Source: an uncultured Eubacteriales bacterium (lineage in GTDB: Bacteria > Bacillota > Clostridia > Christensenellales > Aristaeellaceae). From it: a stretch of 64,000 nt of DNA. Below are positions 1 through 9,629 of this stretch, piece after piece. Position numbers and translations under genes: made by a program. The stretch lies in assembly GCA_902800625.1 (NCBI GenBank), contig CADCFG010000008.1, forward strand, positions 62,001 to 126,000. Direction: 5' to 3'. How positions within the stretch are numbered: the first letter of the stretch is position 1; every line of letters starts with the position of its first letter. A model generated the notes under the pieces. That model was given only the letters and a program-made list of their open reading frames with translations. It ran no database searches and was not told where the DNA came from.

Positions 1-1184
<1,184 letters not shown>

Positions 1185-1197
1185 CGACGCAAAAAGC

Positions 1198-1234
1198 GCG
1201 CCGCCCCGCTGCTTGATCGGCAGCGGGGCGGCGC
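1198..1234. terminator. Bidirectional rho-independent terminator
   Basis: A perfect 15-bp GC-rich stem (1198-1212 with 1220-1234) with a 7-nt loop, preceded by a run of A and followed by TTT. It lies between the convergent nifJ and LuxR-type genes and can end transcripts from both sides. Confidence 0.9.
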
Positions 1235-1255
1235 TTTGCGACCGGGAATATCCAT

Positions 1256-2656
1256 TTAATCCGCTTCCTTCGCCTCCGGCGCGTCATCAGAATGGGGATA
1301 CAGCGCCAGGGCGAATTTTTTTTGCATGTCGTTTCGGCTCTTGCAGCCCGTCTTTTGCAGCAGGTTGTGCACATGGTATTTGACCGTGCTCTCCGAGACG
1401 AACAGCGCCTCGGCGATTTCGCCGTTGGATCGCTTGGCGAGCAGCAGCTGGAGCACCTCCTGCTCCCGGGCGGAGAGATCGTGCTGCATGGCGAAGCTCT
1501 CAAAAACTTCGCGCTCGGTCTTCTGACGGGCGACTTTCGGCGCGTACAGCCACATGCACAGCCGATGGAAAAGGAAGATCGTCAGCATGAACAGCACGGA
1601 GGTCACCGCGATCAGGGCGACCTTGTTCTCGGCGAACAGGGTGCAGACCGCCGTGCCCGCCGCGTCGCCCAGCCGCCCGAACAGCAGCCCCAGCGGGGCC
1701 AGCTCCCAGCGGCGCGCTTGCGCGGCCAGATCCAGGAACAGCACGACGCGGTAGACGGAGAAGAAGCCGAAGAACAGGTAATCCAGCCCCCAGCAGACAA
1801 AGCTGGAGACGGATTCCCCGGACAGCCCCAGCATGACGAAGGGGATGATCAGCGCCGTGGCCGTGCAGATCGCGCCGTTTTTCCGGCTCTTGTCGTTGAT
1901 GAAGCCCGCCGCGACCAGCCCCACGGCGTAAAGCAGGCGGGACAGCTCGGGCATCAGGCCGGATTCGATATCCGCAGCCGGAAAGCCAAAGCCCAGGTTC
2001 TTGACAAGACTCAACAGCAGCGCCGCGACGCAGGCCAGCGCCAGCTTTTTGCCGGGCAGAGCCGCGGCGCGATCAGCGGCCTCCGGAGGGCGCGGCGCGG
2101 GCAGGCGCGCGGCCATGAGGGCGAGGACGAGGGCGAAGGGCACATACGCCAGCGGCACGGCGTCGCCGCGCATGAAGCCGCTGCCGACGAGCGCCAGCAG
2201 CCCGAGGGCGACGGTGGCCGCGCCATAGCCGCCGCCAAAGACAATGCCGCGCCGATCGGACTGGGGCATGACGGCGAGGGCATACAGGTAAAAGCCGGCG
2301 ATCATGCCGAAAAACAGGTTCATTGCGAGCCCGAAGGCGATGGTCCCCGCAAGCGCGCCGCCGGTCATCGCCAGCGCGAAGCAGGCGGCGCACAGCAAAA
2401 GGGACGCGACGAACAGCCTGTGAAGGCCGTCCCCGTCAGGGTGTCTCTTCAGCAGCAGGCACACAAGGGCCAGGCCCGCCGCCTGCATCGTATAGCCCGC
2501 GACCATGCTCAGCAGGTCCGCCGTCGGCCCGCCCGCCTGCGCGATCAGGCGATAAAGCCAGGACATATAGGCCGCGGAGGTCAGGAAAAAGCATGCCGCG
2601 ACCCACAGAGCGCAGGACATGTCGGCGCGCATATTCAAAAACCGCTTGACGCCCAT
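1256..2656 (-). CDS. LuxR-family transcriptional regulator with membrane (MFS-like) N-terminus
   Basis: A 466-residue regulator. Residues 1 to about 380 form a series of hydrophobic helices (roughly 10-12), an MFS-like sensor region. The C-terminal ~70 residues are a LuxR/GerE helix-turn-helix: LSAREQEVLQLLLAKRSNGE, followed by IAEALFVSESTVKYHVHNL. Such membrane-anchored LuxR proteins are common in gut anaerobes and are thought to sense small molecules at the membrane; the ligand is unknown. The frame extends upstream to 2740, but I place the start at 2656. A GGGAG ribosome binding site (2665-2669) sits before that ATG, and a near-consensus promoter lies inside the longer version, so the first 28 codons of that version would be upstream of the transcript start. 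The gene is divergent from the LRR protein gene and may regulate it (inference). Confidence 0.88.
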   Translation of the reverse strand: MGVKRFLNMRADMSCALWVAACFFLTSAAYMSWLYRLIAQAGGPTADLLSMVAGYTMQAAGLALVCLLLKRHPDGDGLHRLFVASLLLCAACFALAMTGGALAGTIAFGLAMNLFFGMIAGFYLYALAVMPQSDRRGIVFGGGYGAATVALGLLALVGSGFMRGDAVPLAYVPFALVLALMAARLPAPRPPEAADRAAALPGKKLALACVAALLLSLVKNLGFGFPAADIESGLMPELSRLLYAVGLVAAGFINDKSRKNGAICTATALIIPFVMLGLSGESVSSFVCWGLDYLFFGFFSVYRVVLFLDLAAQARRWELAPLGLLFGRLGDAAGTAVCTLFAENKVALIAVTSVLFMLTIFLFHRLCMWLYAPKVARQKTEREVFESFAMQHDLSAREQEVLQLLLAKRSNGEIAEALFVSESTVKYHVHNLLQKTGCKSRNDMQKKFALALYPHSDDAPEAKEAD

Positions 2657-2687
2657 GCGATTCGCTCCCTTCAAGAAACATATAGTA

Positions 2688-2716
2688 ATCATATCAAAAA
2701 AGCGGGGCAAACTCAA
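2688..2716 (-). promoter_or_regulatory. Sigma70-type promoter of the LuxR-type gene
   Basis: On the minus strand, TTGAGT (2711-2716), a 17-bp spacer, then TATGAT (2688-2693). Transcription would begin near 2681, about 25 nt before the ATG at 2656, which supports that start codon. Confidence 0.75.
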
Positions 2717-2778
2717 TAAAAAACGCCGATTTTTGGCCACCTGATCGAAAACTGACCCCCTTTATCCGGCCAATAGAC

Positions 2779-2807
2779 TTGAACGGCAGGGCTTTTTTTG
2801 ATACGTT
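2779..2807 (+). promoter_or_regulatory. Weak candidate promoter of the LRR protein gene
   Basis: TTGAAC (2779-2784), 17 bp, then TACGTT (2802-2807). The -10 match is poor. The intergenic stretch 2657-2870 is T-rich, and no better pair was found by eye. Confidence 0.3.
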
Positions 2808-2870
2808 TAATGTAGGTATTAGTCTGTTTTTTTCTTCAATGAATGTATTACAACCAAGGAGGATGAATCG

Positions 2871-5800
2871 ATGAAAGCAATCCGACGCGTTCTTTTACTC
2901 TGCTGCCTGCTTACCGTGGCTCTGTGCACCGCGGCCTTGGCCGACGACGTGCTGACGCTGCCGGCGAACCTGACGGTGATCGAGGAGGAGTCCTTTGCCG
3001 GTCTGGATCAGGCACGCACCGTGATCGTGCCGGAGGGCGTCACCAACATTCAGGCGCGGGCCTTTGCCGACAGCAAGCTGACTTTGGTTCAGCTGCCGTC
3101 CACGGTGACGGTCATCGGGGAAGGGGCCTTCCGGGACTGCGGCACCTCGTCCCAGAGGCGGCTGTACCTGCTGCCGGAGGGCGTGACCGTGGGCGCGGAT
3201 GCCTTTACCGGCTGCACGGCGAGGATCACCTATGACGGGGAGGACCTGTCCTATATGACCTATACCGTCGGCGAGGACAGCGTGACAGTCACCGGTTATT
3301 CCGGCGCGGACGCGGAGCTGACCATCCCCGATACCATCGAGGGCAAGCCCGTGACGGCCATCGGAAACAACGCCTTCAGCGGCAAACAGAACCTGACCGC
3401 GGTGAACCTGCCTGCCGGGCTGAAAACCATCGGCCGCGCGGCCTTTGAGAACTGCAAGGCCCTGCCGTCGGTGATGCTGCCGACCGGCCTTGAGACCATC
3501 GGCGCAAACGCCTTCAACGATTGCTCTGCGCTGACCGAGGCGGCGATCCCCGAGAGCGTGACCGCCATCGGTGAAAAGGCCTTCCGCTATACCGCCATCA
3601 CCGAAATCTCCGTTCCGCAGGGGGCGGCGCTGGGCACCGAGGTCTTTGGCAGCTGCCAGAAGCTGGTCAGCGCGAGCCTGCCCGATTCGATGACGGAAAT
3701 TCCGGATTACCTGTTCTACAACTGCCGGGCGCTCGCCCAGGTCAGCCTGCCCCAAAGCCTGACCGCCATCGGACGGGAGGCCTTTAACAATACCTTCTAC
3801 AATCAGCAGGGCAGCGCCGTGTATGTGCTGCCCGATACCCTCAACACCCTTGGCGCGGGAGCCTTCAACGGCTGCGGCGCGGGCCTGTGCGTCTCCAAGG
3901 GCGGCGACACGGAGACGCTGATGCGCGACAACAACTATGCCTTTACCCACCCGGACGAGACGGACTTCCGCTATAAGTACCTGAGCGCCACCGTGGACGG
4001 GGAGACCGTCTGGACCAAGACCCTGATCCGCTATGTGGGCGCGGGCGGGGCGGTGGAAATCCCCGCCAGCGCGACGGTGATCGGCGAAGAAGCCTTCAGG
4101 GATAACACCACCGTCACTGCCGTGACCATTCCCGAGGGCGTAACCACCATCCAGAAATGGGCGTTCCAGAGATGCTCCGCACTGGCCAACGTGCAGCTGC
4201 CTCAGTCGCTGAATGAAGTCTTGGATTTCGCGTTCAACAACTGTGCGCAGCTGACGAACGTGAATTTCCCCGCGGCGCTGACGGTCATCAAGGGCGACGC
4301 CTTCAGCGGCACCTGCAAGGCGGAGGGCACCTATTACTTCGACCTGCCCGACAATCTGGCGGAGTGCAACGCGTACAGCTTCAATAACTGTGGCGCGGTG
4401 CTGTGCGTGGCGCGGAACAGCGGCGCGGAAGCGCAGATGATCCAGTGTCGGTATATCTTCGCCTACAAGGACTCCCGCGACTTCCGCTACCAGATGGAAT
4501 CCGGCGCCGGCGCGAAGCTGCGCCTGGAGAGCTACGCGGGCACGGACAGCCCTGTGCGACTGCCCGACGACTGCGTCTCGGTGAACCGGAACAATTTCAG
4601 CCCCCTGGTGGACGGCGGGCTCGTATGCGCCCAGAATTCCGACACCGCGGCGGCGCTGGACAAAGTCAGCCTGAACTATACCTTCCCGGGAGACGCGTTT
4701 GCGGACTTCCGCTATCGGAAGATCGAAGACGTGCTGTATATCATGGGCTATGCGGGCTCTGACGAGCAGATCACCGTTCCCGTCCCCGGGGACTATATCA
4801 CGGCGGGGGTGGACGTGCAGATTCGCGCCAACGCCTTCAAGGGTATGGAGCAGCTGACGAAGGTGACCGTCGGCGAGGGCGTGACCCGCATCAATTCGGA
4901 CGCCTTCACCAATTGCTACAAACTTTCGGACATCACCCTACCGAGTACGCTGACATCCCTTGACCAGAACGTGTTCCTCTGGTGCGGCCGGGACGCGGCC
5001 CAGCCCTTCTACCTGGTACTGCCGGACAATATGACCGACCTGGTCGGCCGGGGCGGCGGCGCGACCACCTTCCTGGACTTCAACGCGGTGCTGGTGTGCG
5101 GCAAGACCTCCGCCACCGCGGCGCTGCTGACAGACCGCAACTACGTCTATACCGTGGCGGGCGAGGAGGATTTCCGCTATCGCTACGAGAAGGACGAGAC
5201 AGACAGCTCGATCCGCCGGCTGTGGCTGGTGGGCTATGCGGGCGAGGGCGCGCGGGTGACCATTCCCCAGGGCATCTACGGCATCAAGCGGTACATCCAG
5301 AATACCACCGCCAACTATTGGCGTACCTTCCACGGCGACGGCTTCTATGGCAACGAGACCGTGACCGAAGTGACCATCCCGGATGGCACGGTGGAGATCG
5401 AGAAAAGCGCGTTTGAAAACTGCGTGAACCTGACCGACATCACCTTCCCGGATTCGCTGAGGAAGCTGAAAGACCGTGCCTTCAAGGCCTGCGGCAGCGC
5501 CTCCGCAACCATTCACTACTATGTGCTGCCGGATGACATTGAGGAAATCGGAACCAACAAGGCGGCGGGCTGGGGCACGTTCGTGAATATCAACAACGGC
5601 CGGCTGGTGTGCGGCGTCGGCTCCACGACCGCCAGGGTGCTCTCCGAATGCGACAACGATTGGCCTACCGCCTGGGACTTCGCCCTCAAGGGCCATCAGA
5701 CGGATGGGCTGCTGTATCACTACGTCCGTCACGGCGAAGAAGGCAGCTATACCTACAAACTGTACCTGACGCAATACGAGGGTACGGACGAAGAGGTCGA

Positions 5801-6272
5801 GATTCCCGCCGACTGCGGCGTCTACCGCATCGAGAACGCCGTGTTCCAGGATCACACCGAGCTTCAAAAGATCGTCATCCCCGCGGGCGTCGTGGAAATT
5901 GGCGCCGACGCGTTCAACGGCTGCACGACGCTGTGCGGGGGTACGGATGCGGAGCCGGACGCCATCATCCTGCCCAATACGCTGAAGAAGCTGGGCGACA
6001 GGGCGTTCAGGGACGTGGGCGCCGCCGTCACGAATCGCTTCTATCTGGTGCTGCCCGCCAGCCTGGAGAACTTCAACGTCGGCATAATCGACGGCTGCGG
6101 GGCGGTGTTCGTCGCCGGAGGCGCCGCGGCCACCGTGCTGTACAACGAATGGTATTACTACTATATCACGCTGGCGGACGCCAAGGTGCCGCAGAATCTG
6201 CAGTATCAGCTGGAATATGACGAGCAGACCCAGAGCTATGTACCTCATGCTTTCTACTACGGAAAACAATAA
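2871..6272 (+). CDS. Secreted BspA-like leucine-rich repeat (LRR_5) protein
   Basis: A 1,133-residue protein with a clear signal peptide (residues 1 to about 24: basic start, hydrophobic core, cleavage after TAALA). The mature part is built from BspA/TpLRR-type units of the pattern IPxGVTxIGxxAFxxCxxLxxVxLP. Higher-order blocks recur, each opening with [D/E]DFRY (residues near 365, 537, 612 and 767, with a diverged one near 940) and continuing LxxYxGxxxxVxIP. The family is used for binding host or microbial surfaces; the ligand here is unknown. No sortase motif, cell-wall binding repeat or transmembrane tail is visible at the C-terminus (ends FYYGKQ), so it is either secreted or held non-covalently. 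AAGGAGG at 2856-2862 fixes the start at 2871. A terminator hairpin follows directly, so it is probably monocistronic. Confidence 0.9.
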   Translation: MKAIRRVLLLCCLLTVALCTAALADDVLTLPANLTVIEEESFAGLDQARTVIVPEGVTNIQARAFADSKLTLVQLPSTVTVIGEGAFRDCGTSSQRRLYLLPEGVTVGADAFTGCTARITYDGEDLSYMTYTVGEDSVTVTGYSGADAELTIPDTIEGKPVTAIGNNAFSGKQNLTAVNLPAGLKTIGRAAFENCKALPSVMLPTGLETIGANAFNDCSALTEAAIPESVTAIGEKAFRYTAITEISVPQGAALGTEVFGSCQKLVSASLPDSMTEIPDYLFYNCRALAQVSLPQSLTAIGREAFNNTFYNQQGSAVYVLPDTLNTLGAGAFNGCGAGLCVSKGGDTETLMRDNNYAFTHPDETDFRYKYLSATVDGETVWTKTLIRYVGAGGAVEIPASATVIGEEAFRDNTTVTAVTIPEGVTTIQKWAFQRCSALANVQLPQSLNEVLDFAFNNCAQLTNVNFPAALTVIKGDAFSGTCKAEGTYYFDLPDNLAECNAYSFNNCGAVLCVARNSGAEAQMIQCRYIFAYKDSRDFRYQMESGAGAKLRLESYAGTDSPVRLPDDCVSVNRNNFSPLVDGGLVCAQNSDTAAALDKVSLNYTFPGDAFADFRYRKIEDVLYIMGYAGSDEQITVPVPGDYITAGVDVQIRANAFKGMEQLTKVTVGEGVTRINSDAFTNCYKLSDITLPSTLTSLDQNVFLWCGRDAAQPFYLVLPDNMTDLVGRGGGATTFLDFNAVLVCGKTSATAALLTDRNYVYTVAGEEDFRYRYEKDETDSSIRRLWLVGYAGEGARVTIPQGIYGIKRYIQNTTANYWRTFHGDGFYGNETVTEVTIPDGTVEIEKSAFENCVNLTDITFPDSLRKLKDRAFKACGSASATIHYYVLPDDIEEIGTNKAAGWGTFVNINNGRLVCGVGSTTARVLSECDNDWPTAWDFALKGHQTDGLLYHYVRHGEEGSYTYKLYLTQYEGTDEEVEIPADCGVYRIENAVFQDHTELQKIVIPAGVVEIGADAFNGCTTLCGGTDAEPDAIILPNTLKKLGDRAFRDVGAAVTNRFYLVLPASLENFNVGIIDGCGAVFVAGGAAATVLYNEWYYYYITLADAKVPQNLQYQLEYDEQTQSYVPHAFYYGKQ

Positions 6273-6286
6273 CGGCTGAAGCATGC

Positions 6287-6315
6287 GCGGGCCGCCCGAA
6301 AGGGCGGCCCGCTTT
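6287..6315 (+). terminator. Rho-independent terminator after the LRR gene
   Basis: An 11-bp perfect stem (6287-6297 with 6302-6312), tetraloop GAAA, then TTT. Confidence 0.8.
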
Positions 6316-6360
6316 GCGCGCGGGAGCGGCTCCGGGCCGAGGCATCGGGAAGGTTTCGGT

Positions 6361-6388
6361 TTGACTTTCCCTCCGTCGGCGGTATAAT
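6361..6388 (+). promoter_or_regulatory. Sigma70-type promoter of the binding-protein gene
   Basis: TTGACT (6361-6366), a 16-bp spacer, and a perfect TATAAT (6383-6388), about 30 bp before the ATG at 6418. The site lies just after the upstream terminator, so the gene is its own transcription unit. Confidence 0.85.
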
Positions 6389-6417
6389 GGATATATCGAT
6401 GCAATGGAGGCGACGAT

Positions 6418-7908
6418 ATGCGCGCGACCCGTGTTCTTGCGACGATCCTGGCCCTGATCCTGGCTCTGGGCGTGGCCCTGGCCGAGGGCGCCCTGCCCGA
6501 CGGCGAATACGCGCCGGACGGCTTCACCTACTCCGGCGGCAGCGGCAAGGTGAGTATCACCTGCCCGAAGATCACCGTGGCGGCGGGCGAAGTTACCGCC
6601 ACGCTGGTGTTTTCAAGTCCCAATTATCCCCGGGTGGTGGTGGACGGCGCGGAATATCCCGCCGTACACGACGGCGACACCTCGATATTTGAGGTGCCCG
6701 CGCCGCTGAACGCGGATTTCACCGTCGTCGGCACCACCACGGCCATGTCCAAGCCCCACGACGTGGCCTACACGCTGCACATCTACGTGGGAGAAGCCGC
6801 GCCTGAATCCCAGGAAGCCGAAGGGGCAGCCATTGAGGCCGCCGCGCTGGAAGCGCGCGACCGGGATATCCCCGGCCTGACATGGCAGGGAGAGACACCC
6901 CTTCGCTATGCCCGGGAGTTTGCCGTGGATCGCTACGAGGGCGGCTACAGGCTGCTGACCCTGTCCGATGGAGGCCGATATCTGGTCATCCCCGAGGGCG
7001 GCGAGGTCCCCGCGGGACTGGATGGCGATGTGCGCGTGCTGTGCCGGCCGCTGGATCGGGTGTACCTGGCGGCTACGGCGTCCATGGCGCTGTTCGACGC
7101 GCTGGACGGCCTTGGCGCGGTGCGCTTCTCCGGTACCCGGGCGGAGGGCTGGTACGTGGAGAACGCCGCCGCCGCCATGGAGCGGGGCGAGATGCTGTTC
7201 GCCGGGAAGTACAGTGAGCCGGATTACGAGCTGCTGCTGGGCGAGGGCTGCGACCTGGCCGTGGAATCCACGATGATCCTGCACACTCCCAAGGTGCGCG
7301 AGCAGCTGGAGAGGCTGGGCGTGCCGGTGCTGGTGGAGCGCTCCAGCTACGAGGCCCACCCGCTGGGTCGCACGGAGTGGGTGAAGCTCTATGGCGCGCT
7401 GCTGGACCGGGAGGACGAAGCCGCGGCCTTCTTCGACAGCCAGGCGGCGGTGATCGACGAACTGCGCAATTTCCCGGCCACTGAAAAGACCGTGGCCTTC
7501 TTCTATATCGCCACCGATGGCGGCGTGGTGGTGCGCGGCCCCGGAGACTACGTGGCCCGCATGATCGAGATCGCCGGCGGGCGCTATGCCCTGGACGGCG
7601 CTCTGGCGGGACAGGGGAGCCGCTCCTCCGTCACCATCGGCATGGAGGACTTCTATGCCGCCGCCGTGGACGCGGATGTGCTGGTGTACAACGGCTCTAT
7701 CGATGCCCCGCTGGCATCCGTGGACGACCTGCTGGACAAAAGCCCGCTGTTTGCCGACTTCAAGGCCGTGCGCAGCGGCGACGTCTGGACCACTGACCGC
7801 TATCTCTATCAGGCCACCGACATCGTCGGCGAACTCATTACCGATTTCAACCACGTGCTCCGCGGCGAGGAGGAGGGGCTGCGGTTTCTTTCAAAAGTGA
7901 AGCGTTGA
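6418..7908 (+). CDS. Periplasmic-type ABC substrate-binding protein (Fe/cobalamin, BtuF/FepB-like) with extra N-terminal domain
   Basis: A 496-residue exported protein. Residues 1-22 are a signal peptide (ALILALGVALAEG). No lipobox cysteine is present, which is unusual for a Gram-positive binding protein. Residues ~27-128 form a beta-rich domain (GEYAPDGFTYSGGSGKVSI ... TTAMSKPHDVAYTLHIYVG) often seen fused to iron-type binding proteins in Clostridia. Residues ~165-490 have the TroA/FhuD-like fold: VYLAATASMALFDALDGL, the long backbone helix around WVKLYGALLDREDEAAAFF, and a C-terminal lobe ending ITDFNHVLRGE. The family captures ferric siderophores, haem or cobalamin for a FecCD-type permease, but no permease or ATPase gene lies next to it. 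A TGGAGG site (6405-6410) precedes the ATG. The substrate cannot be told from the sequence. Confidence 0.82.
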   Translation: MRATRVLATILALILALGVALAEGALPDGEYAPDGFTYSGGSGKVSITCPKITVAAGEVTATLVFSSPNYPRVVVDGAEYPAVHDGDTSIFEVPAPLNADFTVVGTTTAMSKPHDVAYTLHIYVGEAAPESQEAEGAAIEAAALEARDRDIPGLTWQGETPLRYAREFAVDRYEGGYRLLTLSDGGRYLVIPEGGEVPAGLDGDVRVLCRPLDRVYLAATASMALFDALDGLGAVRFSGTRAEGWYVENAAAAMERGEMLFAGKYSEPDYELLLGEGCDLAVESTMILHTPKVREQLERLGVPVLVERSSYEAHPLGRTEWVKLYGALLDREDEAAAFFDSQAAVIDELRNFPATEKTVAFFYIATDGGVVVRGPGDYVARMIEIAGGRYALDGALAGQGSRSSVTIGMEDFYAAAVDADVLVYNGSIDAPLASVDDLLDKSPLFADFKAVRSGDVWTTDRYLYQATDIVGELITDFNHVLRGEEEGLRFLSKVKR

Positions 7909-7911
7909 AGA

Positions 7912-7952
7912 CAGCCGGGGAACGGATGGCGAAACAGTCCGTTTCCCGGCTG
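7912..7952 (+). terminator. Stem-loop after the binding-protein gene
   Basis: A 15-bp stem (7912-7926 with 7938-7952) containing one G-T pair, with an 11-nt loop. Only a weak pyrimidine run follows, so termination is likely but not certain. Confidence 0.55.
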
Positions 7953-7994
7953 CTTCGACGGCGCTGCCAATCGCAAATTTGTGAAAATTCCCCC

Positions 7995-8025
7995 TTGACT
8001 CTCACGTTACGTCATAGTGTATACT
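7995..8025 (+). promoter_or_regulatory. MerR-type promoter with 19-bp spacer and operator
   Basis: TTGACT (7995-8000), a 19-bp spacer (8001-8019), then TATACT (8020-8025). The spacer holds the dyad ACGTTACGT. Overlong 19-bp spacers with the operator between -35 and -10 are the hallmark of promoters twisted open by MerR-family activators. Its place 25 bp before the MerR gene indicates autoregulation. Confidence 0.85.
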
Positions 8026-8049
8026 CCCGTTGAAAGGAGGAAGGAACCG

Positions 8050-8784
8050 ATGATGACGGTGCACGAGGTGAGCGAAAAGACGGGCGTGAGCGTCCGCGCG
8101 CTGCACCATTACGACCAGATCGGGCTGTTGAGGCCCGTGGCGGTGACGGAGGCGGGCTATCGGCTCTACGACCTCGCGTCGCTGGAGCGCCTGCAGATGA
8201 TCCTGCTGTTCCGGGAGCTGCAATTCCCGCTGAAGGACATTGCGGGCATCCTGGAGAGCCCGAATTTCGACCGCAACCGGGCGCTGGAGCAGCAGATCGG
8301 GCTGTTGAAGCTGCGCCGGGAGCATTTGGACAACCTGATCCTGCTGGCGCAGGGCATACTTTTGAGAGGAGTGAACAACATGAACTTTGAACCGTTCGAC
8401 ACGACGAAGATCGACGAATACGCCGCCGAGGCGAAGGCCAGCTGGGGCGACACCGCGGCTTACAGGGAATATGAGAAAAAGCGCGCGGGCAGGGGTCGCG
8501 ACGAGGAAGCGGCCCTGGGTGAGGGGCTGATGGACCTGCTGGCGGGCTTTGCCGCTATGAAGGACGGCCCCGCCGACGCGCCGCAGGCCCTGGCGCTGGT
8601 GGAAAAGCTGCGGGACTACGTCACCGAGCATTTCTACACCTGCACGCCCGAGATCCTGCGCTCCCTGGGCAGCCTCTATGCCGGCGGCGGGCGCTTCACC
8701 GAGAACATCGACAGGAGGGGTGGGGAGGGCACAGCCGCCTTCGCCGCCAGGGCCATCGAGGCGTATTGCGGGAGTAGGGAGTAG
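8050..8784 (+). CDS. MerR-family regulator with TipAS-type ligand domain
   Basis: A 244-residue cytoplasmic regulator. Residues ~1-70 are the MerR winged helix (TVHEVSEKTGVSVRALHHYD, then GLLRPVAVTEAGYRLYD), ~75-110 the dimerisation helix, and ~120-244 a TipAS antibiotic-recognition domain (YAAEAKASWGDTAAYREYEK ... GGGRFTENIDRRGGEGTAAF). TipAL/Mta-type proteins bind drugs or peptides and activate efflux genes, commonly including themselves. The open frame begins at a GTG at 8017, but that codon overlaps the promoter -10. I use ATG 8050 (or 8053) behind the strong AAAGGAGGAAGG site. No efflux gene is adjacent, so the wider regulon is unknown. Confidence 0.9.
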   Translation: MMTVHEVSEKTGVSVRALHHYDQIGLLRPVAVTEAGYRLYDLASLERLQMILLFRELQFPLKDIAGILESPNFDRNRALEQQIGLLKLRREHLDNLILLAQGILLRGVNNMNFEPFDTTKIDEYAAEAKASWGDTAAYREYEKKRAGRGRDEEAALGEGLMDLLAGFAAMKDGPADAPQALALVEKLRDYVTEHFYTCTPEILRSLGSLYAGGGRFTENIDRRGGEGTAAFAARAIEAYCGSRE

Positions 8785-8922
8785 GGACATCGAGCGCCCG
8801 GAAAACAGTTCTGTGAACTGTTTTAGCAAGGTGGGGCCGGTTAGGCCCAAAGGGATCAGGTACCAGAAATGGTGGCCGACGCGCATGGGCCCTTCCGCTG
8901 CGAATCGCCTGCCGCGGTGCCT

Positions 8923-8967
8923 GTCATCCTGAGCGGAGCCGCGAACCGGCGCAGTCGAAGGATCTGT
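8923..8967. repeat. Dispersed intergenic repeat (GTCATCCTGAGCG...CGAAGGATCTGT)
   Basis: A 45-bp copy whose ends match the arms of the palindromic element at 12866-12935. It lies in the 359-bp gap between the MerR gene and rpsF. No gene is visible in that gap; the rest holds only the rpsF promoter and leader. Confidence 0.6.
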
Positions 8968-9046
8968 GTGATTCTGCCCGCAGGACACATCTGGAGGGGA
9001 TCGCCTGTTCCTGCTCCAATTTCCACAAACTTATCACAATCCGCCC

Positions 9047-9075
9047 TTGCTTCGCCCAGCCTTTTGTTGTATAAT
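9047..9075 (+). promoter_or_regulatory. Promoter of the rpsF-ssb-rpsR operon
   Basis: TTGCTT (9047-9052), a 17-bp spacer, and a perfect TATAAT (9070-9075). This gives a leader of about 60 nt before rpsF. Confidence 0.8.
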
Positions 9076-9093
9076 GATTATTGGCGCATCCTT

Positions 9094-9115
9094 GCCACGG
9101 TTATCCGGCCGTGGC
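9094..9115 (+). promoter_or_regulatory. rpsF leader hairpin, candidate S6:S18 binding site
   Basis: A 7-bp stem GCCACGG/CCGTGGC with loop TTATCCGG, between the promoter and the ribosome binding site. Many bacteria carry an autoregulatory S6:S18-binding structure with a conserved CCG in this leader. This one has a CCG in the loop, but I could not compare it with the family model. Confidence 0.4.
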
Positions 9116-9143
9116 CGAAGTCCATAAGGAGGTGAAAAAGAAC

Positions 9144-9602
9144 ATGAACCAGTATGAAGTCATGTACGTCATTGATCCGACGCTGGAAGACAGCGCCCGG
9201 ACCGAGCTCATCAACCGTTTTTCCGACCTGGTGAAGAAGAACGGTGGCGAAGTGGATCGCGTTGACGAGTGGGGCAAGCGCCGCCTGGCCTACGCTATCC
9301 AGTACAAGACCGAGGGCTATTATGTGCTGATGTACATCAAGGCCCCCGCCGACCTGCCCCGTGAGCTGGAGCGCAACATGCAGATCAACGACAGCATCCT
9401 GCGTTATCTGACCGTGCGCTACGAGGGCGAGCTGCCCGCCAAGCGCGAGCCGCTGAAGCCCTATGCTCCCCGTGAGGCCGCGCCCGCCGAGGCTCCCGCT
9501 GCCGCTGAGGCCCCTGTGGCCGAGGCTCCCGCTGCCGAGGCTGAGGCCCCCGTGGCCGAGGCTCCTGTCGACGACGAAAAGCCCGAGTCGGAGGCCGAAT
9601 AA
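9144..9602 (+). CDS. rpsF: 30S ribosomal protein S6
   Basis: The first 100 or so residues are a standard S6 (MNQYEVMYVIDPTLEDSART ... ERNMQINDSILRYLTVRYEG), which pairs with S18 in the central domain of the 30S subunit. The protein is 152 residues. The usual 95-100 are followed by a ~45-residue tail of repeated EAPVAEAPA units ending in acidic residues, presumably flexible. The start is ATG 9144 behind AAGGAGGTG (9126-9134), not the upstream in-frame ATG at 9081. First gene of the rpsF-ssb-rpsR operon; 27 bp separate it from ssb. Confidence 0.97.
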   Translation: MNQYEVMYVIDPTLEDSARTELINRFSDLVKKNGGEVDRVDEWGKRRLAYAIQYKTEGYYVLMYIKAPADLPRELERNMQINDSILRYLTVRYEGELPAKREPLKPYAPREAAPAEAPAAAEAPVAEAPAAEAEAPVAEAPVDDEKPESEAE

Positions 9603-9629
9603 CACAGCCTACGAAGGATGGTGTGAAGC

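Noticed and set aside
1292-2719. A 475-codon plus-strand frame opposite the LuxR-type gene
   Set aside because: Shadow; the minus-strand product has membrane helices and a LuxR helix-turn-helix.
8869-9135. An 88-codon plus-strand frame before rpsF
   Set aside because: It spans the dispersed repeat and the rpsF promoter and has no coding signature.
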